Assembly (NCBI GenBank): GCA_018806915.1
Contig: JAGKQI010000031.1
Location: forward strand, 62,001-126,000
Direction: 5' to 3'
Source: Phytophthora colocasiae
Lineage: Eukaryota > Oomycota > Peronosporomycetes > Peronosporales > Peronosporaceae
DNA length: 64,000 nt
Both the position numbers and the translations under genes were made by a program. Below the pieces are notes generated by a model that was not told the origin of the DNA, searched no databases, and saw only the letters and a program-made list of their open reading frames with translations. Each line of letters starts with the position of its first letter. Position 1 is the stretch's first letter. Below are positions 29,736 to 40,098 of the stretch, in pieces.

Positions 29736-32142
29736 AATGATTCTTGAACGGATTTTGCAGGACATTGTCAGGACATAAAAATTAGCCAATAGAACGATGA
29801 ATACGTTGAACTTTTGACCTATGAAAGTCGGCTACAGTTGCCGCTTTGCGGCCTTATCGGCAAGACGGTGTAGACGCACTATGGACACCCAGCTTAGCTG
29901 CCCTCTGCGTCGCTTCCTAGCGTGGTAAGTGCTGTGAGGCACCTCGACAGCAGGCAAACACGCGGTGTAGACTCTTACAGCTTCTTCTACCGACTGTCTT
30001 GGTCGCAGTAAGTTTCTTGCTGTAGCGTACGCCTCAATTTTCTTCATAAGGTATCGGACGTCACTAAGTCGCTTTTGGCAGTTTCGGTTTGGCAGGTCAG
30101 CAGTTTCAAGAAGATGCAGAGGCGGCACCTGCTTTTCAGCGTTCCCGCACCGCCACAGCGTCCACAAGTGAGCAACCGAGCACTTAGGGAGAGCAAAATC
30201 GGGAGGGACTCTACGAAACCTTCCAGCCCAATAGAAGTTAGGCATTACTGTACGTTCATCGGAAGCTGCTGGATTCATCGTGTCTGGAGGAGCTGATGCA
30301 TTTTGCTGGTTGCTTAAGTCATGAATGCCTACTTCGGCAAGACAAACGCGTAGCGCTTCATGCAAACCGTCGTACGTGACTGTGCGCGACCCAATTGCGC
30401 GATCCTCAAGCTCGTGCACGATGTCCTTCACAATATCGTGGCGTGCTTCTTCGATCTTTTCTATGGTCGACAGCGTTCTGTTTTGCAGTTCATTCATCTG
30501 GCCTAGTATGGATACATGTGGAGGAACTCCTGTTGCCTTCAACTTGGTGTCAGGCGTGCTAAATCCGCAACGCACACGCTCCGATAAGTGTTTAAGCAAA
30601 TCGGCATCTTGAAATAGCGCTGTTTCGAAGATGGGATGCTGAGGTCGGAGGTTCATTCGTAGGTATGGTATATGGTATACCAGTGATGCGAGACAAAATT
30701 CTCCAACAAACGCTAAATGATATGGTACTCCTAGAAATATCGTCGAGACTCCACGTTGAACCCATTCGTCTTGCTGCTGAAAGTGAGGCGGCAAAATGGC
30801 AAACTCATGACTACTGGATGGAAGACCTGCAACCGTTCTTCCCACATGCATATCTCCTGCAGCTTCATATCGTAGATAGGTATTTTGCACACCACCGAGA
30901 GACCATCCCGCACGCAAATGCACCGCCGTAGATGACGGGCAAGCTGTAGTGCCAGAAGCACAAAATGTTGCAGCACCCTTGCGCATCGAGTGTGTCCCAA
31001 GATCGCTGGGGTTGACACCTCGTCTCTTTAACTCTACAGAAACCTCGTCATCAATTAACAAACGTTGCAGGCTCTTCCGAAAGCGATCATACTGATCCGA
31101 TCCTGGAAACAGGCGATTATCCTCATCAAACGTAGTTGTTGCCCAGTAAATTGCCAATGCCAAGATAGGACAAATAGCTGGCTACAGAGGGTTGGCGTAC
31201 ACGTGACGCGGGTCGCGCGGTCGATCTCCACTCTGGTCGTTTTTCATGTGTGCAAAGTAAACTCTCAGTGAATCACCACGCCATTCCATGTGTGAATGCC
31301 GGATACCAAATGCGTTCGCAGAGCGACACATAAGATTCCATGATGTAATCAAATACATCCGGGCAAAAATTGCATCACTACCTGGTAGCGTCATCAAATG
31401 TGTGGATAAAAACTCATAGAGTTCGAACGAAAGAGGATCTTTCCCCACCTTAACTTGCCCTCACCACGAGCTTGACTGGTTGCAAGCTCGCGCTTCAAAC
31501 CCTTAAAGAACTGCTTTAACTCATTCTCCATGGCAGGCCCCATTTGACGTCCGTAGTCCCTGTAGAGATTGAAAAAGCCGGCGCGATGGGTGTTGAGGGC
31601 AGAGTAGCTTAGCGTTGATCCGTCAGTTTTTCTAAGAGTGAGCAACCAGGTCTCAAATACCTCTGCACCTAGGCGGTGGAAATCAAGCGGTGGGTCATCG
31701 TGTTTCCTGGTGAGGAGTGGCTTCACACGTTGTCGAAGCTGCTTCTCTGAAAGGCCTCTCGCATCGCCCACTTTTTCTGCAAACGAGTCTAGTATCAAAT
31801 GGCGATGGTTCACATGAACCCACGAGATGAAGCGACAGTAGGAGTTGCTGTAGGCAGCTCGTGAGCTTGGACTAACAGTGTTATCACGGATCTGTTCTGC
31901 CTGTCGCCTTAATTCGGCCAGGTTGTCTTGGTGTGTGCTTTCCATCTTGCGAAATGAATTGATTTCTTCCAGGACAGATTGTCCTGCAAAAGCACGGAAA
32001 AATCAGGTTTTTGTAGCGTCCAGCAATAATACTAGTTTTTGTATGCACAAATCAGTTCGAGCGATTTCGGTTTGGAAAATGCAGGACATTCTGTCCTGTA
32101 CTATGAAGCAGATAGCAACCTGTTGTCCTGCAAAATCTGGAG
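29736..32142 (-). mobile_element. Crypton, copy 2, head-to-tail with copy 1
   Basis: A 2,407-bp unit between the AATGAT cores at 29736–29741 and 32143–32148, with inverted repeats at 29751–29764 and 32124–32137. It differs from copy 1 by only a handful of substitutions and one base deletion. Confidence 0.85.
29832..31945 (-). pseudogene. Crypton tyrosine recombinase, copy 2 (frameshift plus the same TAG)
   Basis: Same protein as copy 1, but one C is missing near 31460, which truncates the first part at 183 codons. The in-frame TAG (31184–31182) is at the same codon as in copy 1. The distal part (from 31181) remains open and contains HSMRKG and YLRY. Presumed inactive. Confidence 0.85.
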
Positions 32143-32143
32143 A

Positions 32144-33442
32144 ATGATGCTTCTGCTCGCGCTCGAGCTTCTACTCGATGAGAGCAGTGATGAAGATGAC
32201 CCCGCGCCTTCAGCCAAGATCCGGCGGCTCCTTGGGATGACTTCAGAAAACGGGGAGAGGCCCTTCGAGGCGATCTACAACTCGCCGAATCGCGCGCTGT
32301 TTCGTGACCATTTCCGAATGAGTCGCTCTTCGTTTGATGTGCTCTTTGATCGCTGCGCTCAATTCTTCCCTGAGACGATACGCGACCAGCGGGAGGCGCT
32401 TGGGGTGACGCTCGACTGGCTTGGGAGTGCGCTGGCGTGCAGAAAGCAAGAAATTTGCTTTGATTTGTCGTTCTCAACCGTGCACAAGTATCGACTGTTG
32501 GGGTTGACAGCAATTCTACGTGGTCTTCGTGATTTGATGGTGATTCCTACGCGCGTTCCTTCCAAGTTCAAGACGAAGTTCCCCTACTTTGACCAAGCGA
32601 TATGTGCAATTGATGGTGCCCACTTCCCTATCACCGTTGCCCGAGCCGACAGTGATCGTTTTCGGAATCGCAAAGGTTGGATTTCCACGAACGTACTCGT
32701 TGCCAGCGATTGGAGCATGCGCACGTGCTTTGCATACGTGGGAGCGGAAGGCAGTGCACACGACGCGACCGTATTGGACTGGAGCAAGTTTATTGGGATG
32801 ATTCCCGACGATCTTTTCGTTCTCGCTGATGCTGGATACGGTCTTACGGAGAAGGTTTTGACGCCATTTAGAGGTACTCGATACCACTTGAAGGAATGGG
32901 CGACGAGACCGAACGGTCGGCCCCAAACTCCGCAGGAACTTTTCAATCTACGCCATGCTAAGGCTCGCAAGATCGTCGAGCGACTGATTGGTATCCTGAA
33001 ACGGCGGTTTCGAGTGCTTCGGAGCGGTATGGAATGCGAATTCCCGACGACGAAATCCGTCATATACGCGTGTATGTTGCTGCACAACTTCATTCGCGCC
33101 GTAGATGCAAGTGACCAAGCTCAAGATCTATCGCAGGCCCATAGATTTGTCGCCACTGAGCGCAACAGGCAAGCAGAGCAAACAACTGGCGACCAGGAGG
33201 CTCAGCAGGATGCCGACGCTCAGCAAGAGAATGTAGATGACGCGGAGCTGATCCAATTCGACTTCAGCAGTGGCACCGCATGGCGATCGTGGATGGCACA
33301 AGCCATGTGGGACGAGTATGTGGAGTTTCAGCGGCCTCCAGAGGAGGCTAGCTCCGGTGAGAGCGACTACGCGACGAGCGAGGACGACCAGGATGATGAC
33401 GATCGAGATGACGATGATCAAGATGGGGAGACGCTAGAATAG
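32144..33442 (+). CDS. PIF/Harbinger DDE transposase (5' end displaced by Crypton insertion)
   Basis: Contains the DDE_Tnp_4 signatures: first Asp in AICAIDGAHFPI, second Asp in VLADAGYGLT, and Glu in RKIVERLIGILKRRF, followed by YACMLLHNFIR. The C-terminal tail is very acidic. The original start appears to be ATG at 27293, whose first 41 bases (27293–27333) lie beyond the two Cryptons; removing the insertion restores one continuous frame of 444 codons. As it stands, the tandem ATG at 32144 or 32147 could still start a protein missing only about a dozen residues, so the DDE domain is intact. An upstream in-frame extension into Crypton DNA to 32039 is also open. Function: cut-and-paste transposition with the Myb partner. 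Confidence 0.9.
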   Translation: MMLLLALELLLDESSDEDDPAPSAKIRRLLGMTSENGERPFEAIYNSPNRALFRDHFRMSRSSFDVLFDRCAQFFPETIRDQREALGVTLDWLGSALACRKQEICFDLSFSTVHKYRLLGLTAILRGLRDLMVIPTRVPSKFKTKFPYFDQAICAIDGAHFPITVARADSDRFRNRKGWISTNVLVASDWSMRTCFAYVGAEGSAHDATVLDWSKFIGMIPDDLFVLADAGYGLTEKVLTPFRGTRYHLKEWATRPNGRPQTPQELFNLRHAKARKIVERLIGILKRRFRVLRSGMECEFPTTKSVIYACMLLHNFIRAVDASDQAQDLSQAHRFVATERNRQAEQTTGDQEAQQDADAQQENVDDAELIQFDFSSGTAWRSWMAQAMWDEYVEFQRPPEEASSGESDYATSEDDQDDDDRDDDDQDGETLE

Positions 33443-33528
33443 AAATAAAATAACGTTGCGATTCGCGCAGCACGCGCACCGAAACCAAGAAATATGGTCT
33501 GACTAACTTGGATGAGTGCCATCTCGAC

Positions 33529-34407
33529 CTACGGTGAATGCTGCGGTGAAAAACTCGTGTTGTCTTCGTTGTCACAGTCCTTGGTTTCCATCTCGGAGCG
33601 CTTGGACTGAGCGATCTTCATCGCAAAATACTCGGTGACGACTTTCATCATCGCGATCTTCTCATTTCCGTCACCCTTGTCGCTTTTGGATTTCTTGGCA
33701 TCTCGGTTCTCTGCTTGAGCACCACCACGGATGCGTTTGATGTTTTCTTTCCGCTTTTGAGCACTTAGTGGATCTGCAACCCGCGTGCCGTCTTTTGCTG
33801 GTGTCTCCACGGCTGTGTCTGACTCCAGATTCGACAGCACATCATCGAGCGTCGAGGCGCTTTCACCAGTTGCACGAGCGTCACCTGTACACCACCATCA
33901 GCTCTCAAGATATCTAGGCCACGTCCGACCCAGCGCACGCACCTGCAATGTGGCTGCATACGACATGATGCTCAAAGCCTTCTTCGCGAAACTGGAGCAA
34001 ACGAGCCTTCTGCTTGGGCTTGGCAGCAACTAGACGCTCCCACGCATCTTCTCCCATAGTCGTCTTTCCCGTCGTCGAACACACACCAACACCACTCAAA
34101 CCCGAGATGTATTTGAACAAATCGTAGTCGTTCATGATGCGGTCCAGCTTTGACTTGTACTGCGCTGTGAGCAGCAGCCAAACAGACCACCGCAGTCAGC
34201 ATCAGAGAATAGACACGAACACTCTCAGCTCTCACCTTTCTCGCGTTCAACCCCAAATTCGGCGTTGAGCTTTTTGACGATGTCTGTCCATCCTTTTGCT
34301 TTGATTCCCTTATCGGCCTTGTAGGACAGATTGTTGCGCGCCTCCAGGAACGCGTCGAGAAACTTCTTGACCTGATCTTCGGTCCACTTGGCTCGGTCTG
34401 ACGTCAT
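33529..34407 (-). CDS. Harbinger Myb/SANT-like DNA-binding protein (three exons)
   Basis: I can assemble it as complement of 34236–34407, 33943–34164 and 33529–33884, removing GT…AG introns of 71 bp and 58 bp; the lengths sum to a clean 249-codon frame. Exon 1 has the Trp-spaced Myb/SANT pattern (KWTEDQVKKFLDAF … KGWTDIVKKLN), exon 2 continues with YKSKLDRIMNDYDLFKYISG and LSGVGV, typical of Myb/SANT-like proteins of Harbinger elements, and exon 3 is charged. An upstream in-frame start at 34596 would place coding sequence close to the terminal repeat; 34407 is preferred. Role: binds transposon ends and helps import the transposase. Confidence 0.85.
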
Positions 34408-34602
34408 TGTGTTCGGCGTTGTCGAGGGCGACGGTCGTCTATGCTTCTCCTCCTTCTCCGTTCGTGCCGATTTCCTTTGTGTGAAGATTTCCGTGGCAGG
34501 GGAAATGTCCGTGATCATCACTCCTGTGTCACAGGAGAGGGGGCCCGAGATGAAGCCGAAAATTCGGCGGTGAGGTCGAATTTCGAAATCCTTCATTTTC
34601 GG

Positions 34603-35013
34603 CTAGAAATGGGGTTTCTCTTTTTGGGTGTTTACGGGATTCATTTTGTCGGTAATGACATTTTGGACCCAAAATGAACATTTTACATGGTGCGCGAACA
34701 CGGCCTCAGTCTTCTCCTTCTTGCCAAAGATCCGCTTGAGCCATGCTTTGAACCGTAGCATTTCCTTTTTGAGATAAGGGGTGTCGTTCGGGAACATTAG
34801 TCCAATGCTCGTATGTGTCCCTGTTCGGTGAATTCTGGTGCGACCACCTCCGCTTCGTTTGGCACGTTCTTCTAAATCCGTAGAGCTTTCAGCCAGTTTG
34901 CGACGAGGACCAGCAGATTCATCAACAATTGCAACTTGGTTAGCAGCAGTGACAGCGGTGACATTGACGAGCAATACGACCACAAAGACCAGCACTAGCT
35001 GTACTAAACGCAT
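34603..35013 (-). pseudogene. Small RxLR-like effector, 3' end replaced by Harbinger sequence
   Basis: ATG at 35013. Signal peptide of ~23 hydrophobic residues; RRKL at 37–40 is a degenerate RxLR and EER is at 48–50. A short basic C-terminal domain follows (residues ~75–102, with the WLKRIFGKK segment). The effector-derived frame runs to 34706, where the Harbinger element begins; it then continues ~33 codons into transposon DNA, stopping at 34603. The original gene would encode about 110 residues, so only about seven terminal residues are lost. A 17.7-kb Gypsy element sits only 84 bp upstream, which separates the gene from its native promoter. Expression is doubtful; the core is intact. Confidence 0.75.
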
Positions 35014-35097
35014 TCTGCTGGCTGAGGTGATGGCGATTGTCTTGGGTGGTGGGAAAAGGTAGAATGGTCTGCCCTCACAAGACTGGCTGGAGGTCTT

Positions 35098-37057
35098 TGA
35101 CACGTTGCTAATTACGATTTTTTGAGTGGATATGGACGTTTCGCTGTGATGTGATTGGACATATAATGGATTGTGGGAGAAAGGGAAATGTGGGACGAGG
35201 TTATGTCCCGTGTGACAATAATGGATCTGTGGAAGAAAACCGCTATATATATTAACCTTCACCTGTACTGCAAAGGGGCCCAAGAGATCAGAAGTGTTCC
35301 TCGGAAAAGTGCACAAACTCCGAGAGACAATAACACTCAGTCTGATCACCGGACTTTCCCCGACGATGAGTGCCTAAAGGTTGGCAGAAAGTCTCTCAGA
35401 AGAATGTATCTCTGAGAGACCTCATCCCGTTGCCGTCCTGTGTGACGATGATGGTTCAAGGAATACAGTTATACCCACAAGATACCAAGTATCGCGCACC
35501 GGACGTAGCGCACCCGCGCATATCCCGATTGGACTTCGTGCGTTGTAGCATACGTGCTCCGCACCCTAAAAACATTCATGGATTTCTGGTATCACACATG
35601 GAAACTCTGATATCACACCATGAAGTCTGACGTACAGAAGTCTGACGTACAGAAGTCTGACGTACATGAGTCCGACGTACATGAAGTCCGACGTACATGA
35701 AGTCCGACGTACATGAATCTGACGTACATGATTCTGGTGAACAAGTCTGATGTGTCCGGCTTATATAAGCAATATTCCAGACATCACTAGTTTCCGATGA
35801 ACAGACTCTGACGTACAAGACTCTGATGATCAGACCCAAGTGTCACGACTCTGGTATTACGACTCTGATGTACATGATTCCGGAGTACATGGTTCCGATG
35901 AACATGTCTCCGATGCACATGATTCCAGACCCTGATGAACAAGATACCAGACTCTGACACTCTGAAGTCCACCCCATACTGAAACCAAGTGTACCCAACA
36001 CGACCTCACGCAATCAAGTGAAACGCAACCTGCTCATCCCTGTAATGACATCATTAAGTGTCGACTCGACAAGATCTGCAGCATCGACTACCATAGTGAA
36101 CCCAAGTGAAAGTTCCTGAGTTATACTGAGACCAAGTGTATATGAGAATATGGAAGACAGAAGACAGAAGAGAGAGAGAGAGATACGAGATAGATAGCCA
36201 GAGATCAATTTGCCTCGTTGTAAAGAGTTCAATTTTCCCTGTTGTAACGAGTTCGATTTGCTTTGTTATAACGAGGTCGTCTGCCTGCTGCTTCCCGTAA
36301 GTACTAGGCCACGACAAAGCTTTGAGTCGTGTGATCTCTCACCTATCAAGCCCCTTTAGGTGGAGATCAGCGTAACGTAGAGACCTGAGAGGACCCACCT
36401 ATTCCATTTACTAGTTGGGTCGTTTGTCTTGTCTCTAGCGGTAGCCCATTTCATATTGTACGTTTGGACAGGTTTTGGGAGCTAGACAGTCGCTCTCAAG
36501 ACGCTCGGTAGACTGTTATATAACTGATAGTGTATTGGTTTATTTTCCCTCTATATATTAGAGGGTGGTGCGCGAAAGTTACGGGAATACCAGACAGACC
36601 AGGTGTCTGGTGAACAATTCCCTAGTTGACCTGGAGAACTAGCCCACTGCTCAAGGGCCAGGAAAGAATAAGAGCAGCTACATATTTGTATATCGGAACT
36701 CTATATTGCGGTTATCTCGGAAGTCTAATTACTGGACTTCCCATTGTATTAATTTCTCTTTTGCCTTCAGAAATCTCTGGTGTACACAAGTGTTCACCGG
36801 AAAACGTTCGACTCCCAAGCGCTCCTGTGAGGACCGGAAGGACATCCGACGGTCTACGCAAGGAACCCTCTCTCTCTCACACACACTCTCACGACCCCGG
36901 CGAGGGTCTCATTACCAAGACAACGAACCTACGAGGACAGCACAAGGTAACACACGCCCACCTTGCTGTGCGACTCTGGTATAATTACCGGTAGTCACAC
37001 TTCCAGGTTCACTGTACGCCCCTGCACCGCGGTAAAAGTTGCACCGACTTCGCGACA
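35098..37057 (+). repeat. 5' LTR of the giant Gypsy element
   Basis: Starts TGACACG, ends GCGACA. It contains a cluster of 11-bp TCTGACGTACA-type words at ~35626–35740, TATA-like stretches near 35245, and a 19-bp near-perfect palindrome CCCTCTATATATTAGAGGG at 36547–36565 that could be a promoter element. Confidence 0.95.
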
Positions 37058-37058
37058 A

Positions 37059-37076
37059 CTGGTGCGCGTGCCCGGA
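37059..37076 (+). other. Primer-binding site of the giant Gypsy element
   Basis: TGGTGCGCGTGCCCGGAT starts 2–3 bases after the LTR end; the TGG start would pair with a tRNA CCA 3' end. The tRNA is not identified. Confidence 0.7.
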
Positions 37077-37148
37077 TTTTGGTATCGTGATATCACCGGA
37101 TCTAAGAGAGTTTGAGAAGAGGGTTTCTGTCAAGCGTCTATATTCAAG

Positions 37149-37994
37149 ATGGCTTCACATGGAACTACGAGAGGAGGACGTCGGGGACGCGGTGGTCGCA
37201 GTGTGGCGACACGTCAGTCGAAGCGTCTTCAAGGTCTTCCGCCTGACGAACAACCCGACTTGGATGCTGTTCAGAAGGCGGCACGCGAGAAGAGGAAGGC
37301 TGCACGTGAAAAGGAAGCAGCCGAGGAGGTGAACGTCCCGGAACCGGCGGTCGAAGACCAGCCTGCTGCGGAGCCTGAAGCCCAAGAGACACCCGATGTG
37401 TCTGGCGAACAAGGTTCTGAGGAAGGTCCGTCCGAAGCTGAAGCTTCTGGTGACGAGGTGGCCATTGCCCGTGAGGGTGGTGATGAGGCGTCTGAGGGAG
37501 GCGCCGACGTGGTTGAGTCCCCGGAGGTCATTGACTTATGTTCTGAGTCGACGGCTTCTGGGAAGTCCGTGGGGGAAGTGAAGACGGAACCCGGACTGGT
37601 TGATGAACGTGTCTCGAAGACTCCAAAGTCCGAAGACACTCCGATGTCTGATGACATGCCGATGAAGTCCGAAGATTCTCTGAAGACACCGTCTGATGAG
37701 TCTGGGAGGGCCGATTCGCTGGATGGAGAACGTGCCCTGAAGTACGTACGCCGTGAGTTCCGCCGCTGGAGGGACATGGACGCTGGAAGAATTGTTCCGC
37801 CGAACGTCGAATACGCCTGGCGAACAGCGAAGCCTGACGCAAATGTCTTTCAGAAGGCTGCGGCAGCAACGGGCGATTATATCAAGTGGCGGTGTTCTTC
37901 AGTATTTCCGGAAGACATGTGGATATCGGAGTTCTGCTTGAGGCGCCATAGTTTTGGCCGAATCAAGACTCGTCATACGTCGAGATCTCGATGA
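37149..37994 (+). CDS. Giant Gypsy: N-terminal gag extension, Arg/Gly then acidic
   Basis: 281 codons. It starts with an Arg/Gly-rich patch (RGGRRGRGGR), has a helical charged region, and then an acidic Ser/Pro/Glu region with repeated Met-Ser-Asp/Lys-Ser-Glu units. It ends in the ATGA overlap with the next ORF (37991–37994). Reading the downstream frame upstream across the junction also gives sensible protein, so a frameshift near 37945 in a single gag is as likely as two ORFs. No recognised domain. Positional equivalent of 4159–5328 in Gypsy element 1. Confidence 0.65.
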   Translation: MASHGTTRGGRRGRGGRSVATRQSKRLQGLPPDEQPDLDAVQKAAREKRKAAREKEAAEEVNVPEPAVEDQPAAEPEAQETPDVSGEQGSEEGPSEAEASGDEVAIAREGGDEASEGGADVVESPEVIDLCSESTASGKSVGEVKTEPGLVDERVSKTPKSEDTPMSDDMPMKSEDSLKTPSDESGRADSLDGERALKYVRREFRRWRDMDAGRIVPPNVEYAWRTAKPDANVFQKAAAATGDYIKWRCSSVFPEDMWISEFCLRRHSFGRIKTRHTSRSR

Positions 37995-39910
37995 ATACTC
38001 TGACGGCACCTGAATGCGTCGCTGTGCTTCAGACGATGCTGTATGAAGCAGGATTTGAGTTCCAGAACCTGCTACCGAGGTGGTCTCAGACCCAAGCGTC
38101 TGCTATCTTCGAACCTCAAGTGCGCAGTGTGGCGACGGAGCTTCAGAGCCGACTTGCTGAAGAACTGGTCGAGTGGGCCACGGTGACCGCCAGGTCACAG
38201 GTCAATCGACTCCCAGAAGACACAAAAGCAGGCAACGAAGCACGTCAAGGCGAAGCTGATGGTATATTACACGATGAGAAGGCTGACCTACAAGGACGAC
38301 AGCTGATTATGAGACTCCGGGTGACCGGACTCAGAGTCACACATAGTTCTGACGGGTCCAGCAGTGGAGAACCGCCGCAGTCCAAGCGCCTGCAACATGG
38401 TCCGCCACGCCCGCAAGTCTCGTCGACACCATCTGCACTGTCGACGCCGTCGTTGAGTTCACTGCCGGTATACGAGAGTCATTCTGATAGCACCCACTTG
38501 GAGTCTGGTGTGCCAATGTCTGAAGATCGAGGTAGCTCTCTGACGACTGATGCGCCTGTGCCAAGTGTCATTGGGACCTCGCGTACGTCTGATGAGCACT
38601 CGTCGGGACTCCAGACCTCTCGTGGAAGCTCCACAGACTCGTCGCTGATGTCCATGAGTCGAGGGGCGTCTGCACATATGCCGTTGTCCGTCGGAGGTCT
38701 GGCGATGATCGCCCAAAGTGCTGAAGCCGGAGGAATGCTCGCCGGAGAGTCTATGGGAATCCACGTGACGCGAACACTGATGCCGGTGAAGTCGGAGCCT
38801 GAAGACTTCGAGATGTTGGAAGAGAAGCCGGAGTTTCCAGAAGTGAAGTCCGAGAAGCAGTTGTCTACCAGAGATTCTGTTCACCGGACGCCGGAAGCCC
38901 CATCATCGTCCGTCTCGAGTCGTGGGAGAAGCCACCAGAGCAGGCACCAGAGTCTGAAGAGCGAGGATCACCAGAAAGTGTCTTCCAGACGCCTGAGTTC
39001 TGTTGCGTCAAGCCACACACGAAGTTCTCAGAGATCAGGCCCAGCGCAGATCGAACTGAACGCTATGCGGCAGCAACAGGAATGGCAGCGTCGAATGGAA
39101 CAGGAGCAGAAAGAATTTCTGGCCAGAGAACGTCTGGAATCCATGGAGCGTGAACGTCGACGTGAACAACGAGAACTTGATACGCGCCAGCGGATCCAGA
39201 CACTTACCGACCGACTACTTGAGTCTGAGAGCGCCAGACTGGAAGCCCAGAGACGCGCGGATGACTTGGAAGAACGTCGGGGTCAAGCGTCAGAGTCCAA
39301 GCGCAAGTACCATTCGAAGTCGTCTGAGAGACAGGTGTCCGACGTACAAGTCTCTGGTGAACAGTTTTCTGACGTACAGCGTCTGGAGACCGAGTTTGCA
39401 GATCGCTGGAAACAACGGGAAGCCGAGGCCGAGGCCGAACGTGCGCGTTGGGCAGACGAGCTGAAACGTGACTGGATTTCGCAAATGGAGACCTTACGAC
39501 AGCGGGTGCACGACGTGGAGTCGGAGCGCGACAGGGAGCGAGAAAGTTCCCAGAACATGCAGCGTTTCCAGGCCGCAGAATTGAGGAACCTTCGTGCAAC
39601 ATTGTCCCAAGTTCAAGGGGTCGCCCACCCTGAAGTAGCAACTTCAAGTCGGATCTCCGGTGAACATGACCCTAAACCGGCAACCGGACTTCTGGTGAAC
39701 AGTCGGGATACGGGAGATTGCACACCGGGGGTTAGGGGATCAGAAGGAGTCGCCAGCAGGGGTAGGGTTACACCCATTAAAACGACGGAGGCCTTCCATA
39801 CGCCTCTTCCCCTACGGAGAACGACCGACACCAAGCGCGCGAAGGCTGGAAGGCATGGCGCGGCCACCGCGGCCGCTACGACGACCCAGACGGCTCAAGC
39901 GGCTCCCTGA
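37991..39910 (+). CDS. Giant Gypsy: gag middle region with long coiled coil
   Basis: 639 codons, Ser-rich first half, then a strongly helical coiled-coil segment at residues ~350–560 with many Arg/Glu/Gln (e.g. RERLESMERERRREQREL). The sequence includes repeated Ser-Gly-Glu and Ser-Asp-Val units that encode the element's dispersed DNA word. A frame change near 39845–39900 passes into the 40099 ORF. Probable structural gag portion; no catalytic features. Confidence 0.65.
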   Translation: MNTLTAPECVAVLQTMLYEAGFEFQNLLPRWSQTQASAIFEPQVRSVATELQSRLAEELVEWATVTARSQVNRLPEDTKAGNEARQGEADGILHDEKADLQGRQLIMRLRVTGLRVTHSSDGSSSGEPPQSKRLQHGPPRPQVSSTPSALSTPSLSSLPVYESHSDSTHLESGVPMSEDRGSSLTTDAPVPSVIGTSRTSDEHSSGLQTSRGSSTDSSLMSMSRGASAHMPLSVGGLAMIAQSAEAGGMLAGESMGIHVTRTLMPVKSEPEDFEMLEEKPEFPEVKSEKQLSTRDSVHRTPEAPSSSVSSRGRSHQSRHQSLKSEDHQKVSSRRLSSVASSHTRSSQRSGPAQIELNAMRQQQEWQRRMEQEQKEFLARERLESMERERRREQRELDTRQRIQTLTDRLLESESARLEAQRRADDLEERRGQASESKRKYHSKSSERQVSDVQVSGEQFSDVQRLETEFADRWKQREAEAEAERARWADELKRDWISQMETLRQRVHDVESERDRERESSQNMQRFQAAELRNLRATLSQVQGVAHPEVATSSRISGEHDPKPATGLLVNSRDTGDCTPGVRGSEGVASRGRVTPIKTTEAFHTPLPLRRTTDTKRAKAGRHGAATAAATTTQTAQAAP

Positions 39911-40098
39911 CCGAGATCAAGACTGAAGGAAGGCGCCCAGCGACTCCCAGGCGCGAAGGACACCGGAAACCAAGCGAAAGACGCTCTGAAGATGGCCGGG
40001 ACGCTCCTCGAAGGCCTGGAAGACGCAGGAATGACCCAGACCCGGGTGGAAGCTCCAGTGATTCAAGCTCGGACTCAAGTGATTCGTCTTCTGATGAC

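Larger units (their letters stand above)
27079..34705. mobile_element. PIF/Harbinger transposon carrying two nested Cryptons
   Basis: Terminal inverted repeats of 12 bp (GGCCGTGTTCGC) at 27079–27090 and, inverted, 34694–34705, flanked by 3-bp duplications TCA (27076–27078 and 34706–34708); TNA 3-bp duplications are the hallmark of PIF/Harbinger. It encodes the two expected proteins: a DDE transposase (plus strand) and a Myb/SANT-like protein (minus strand), arranged convergently. Without the Crypton insertions it would be about 2.8 kb. It is inserted in the final codons of a small effector gene. Confidence 0.9.

Noticed and set aside
35626..35740. LTR word cluster as a CRISPR-like array
   Set aside because: Units are ~11 bp, adjacent and imperfect, inside a eukaryotic LTR, with no spacers or cas genes.
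38337..39867. Minus-strand frames (64–147 codons) opposite gag of the giant Gypsy
   Set aside because: Short, mutually overlapping shadows of a charged, repeat-rich coding region.
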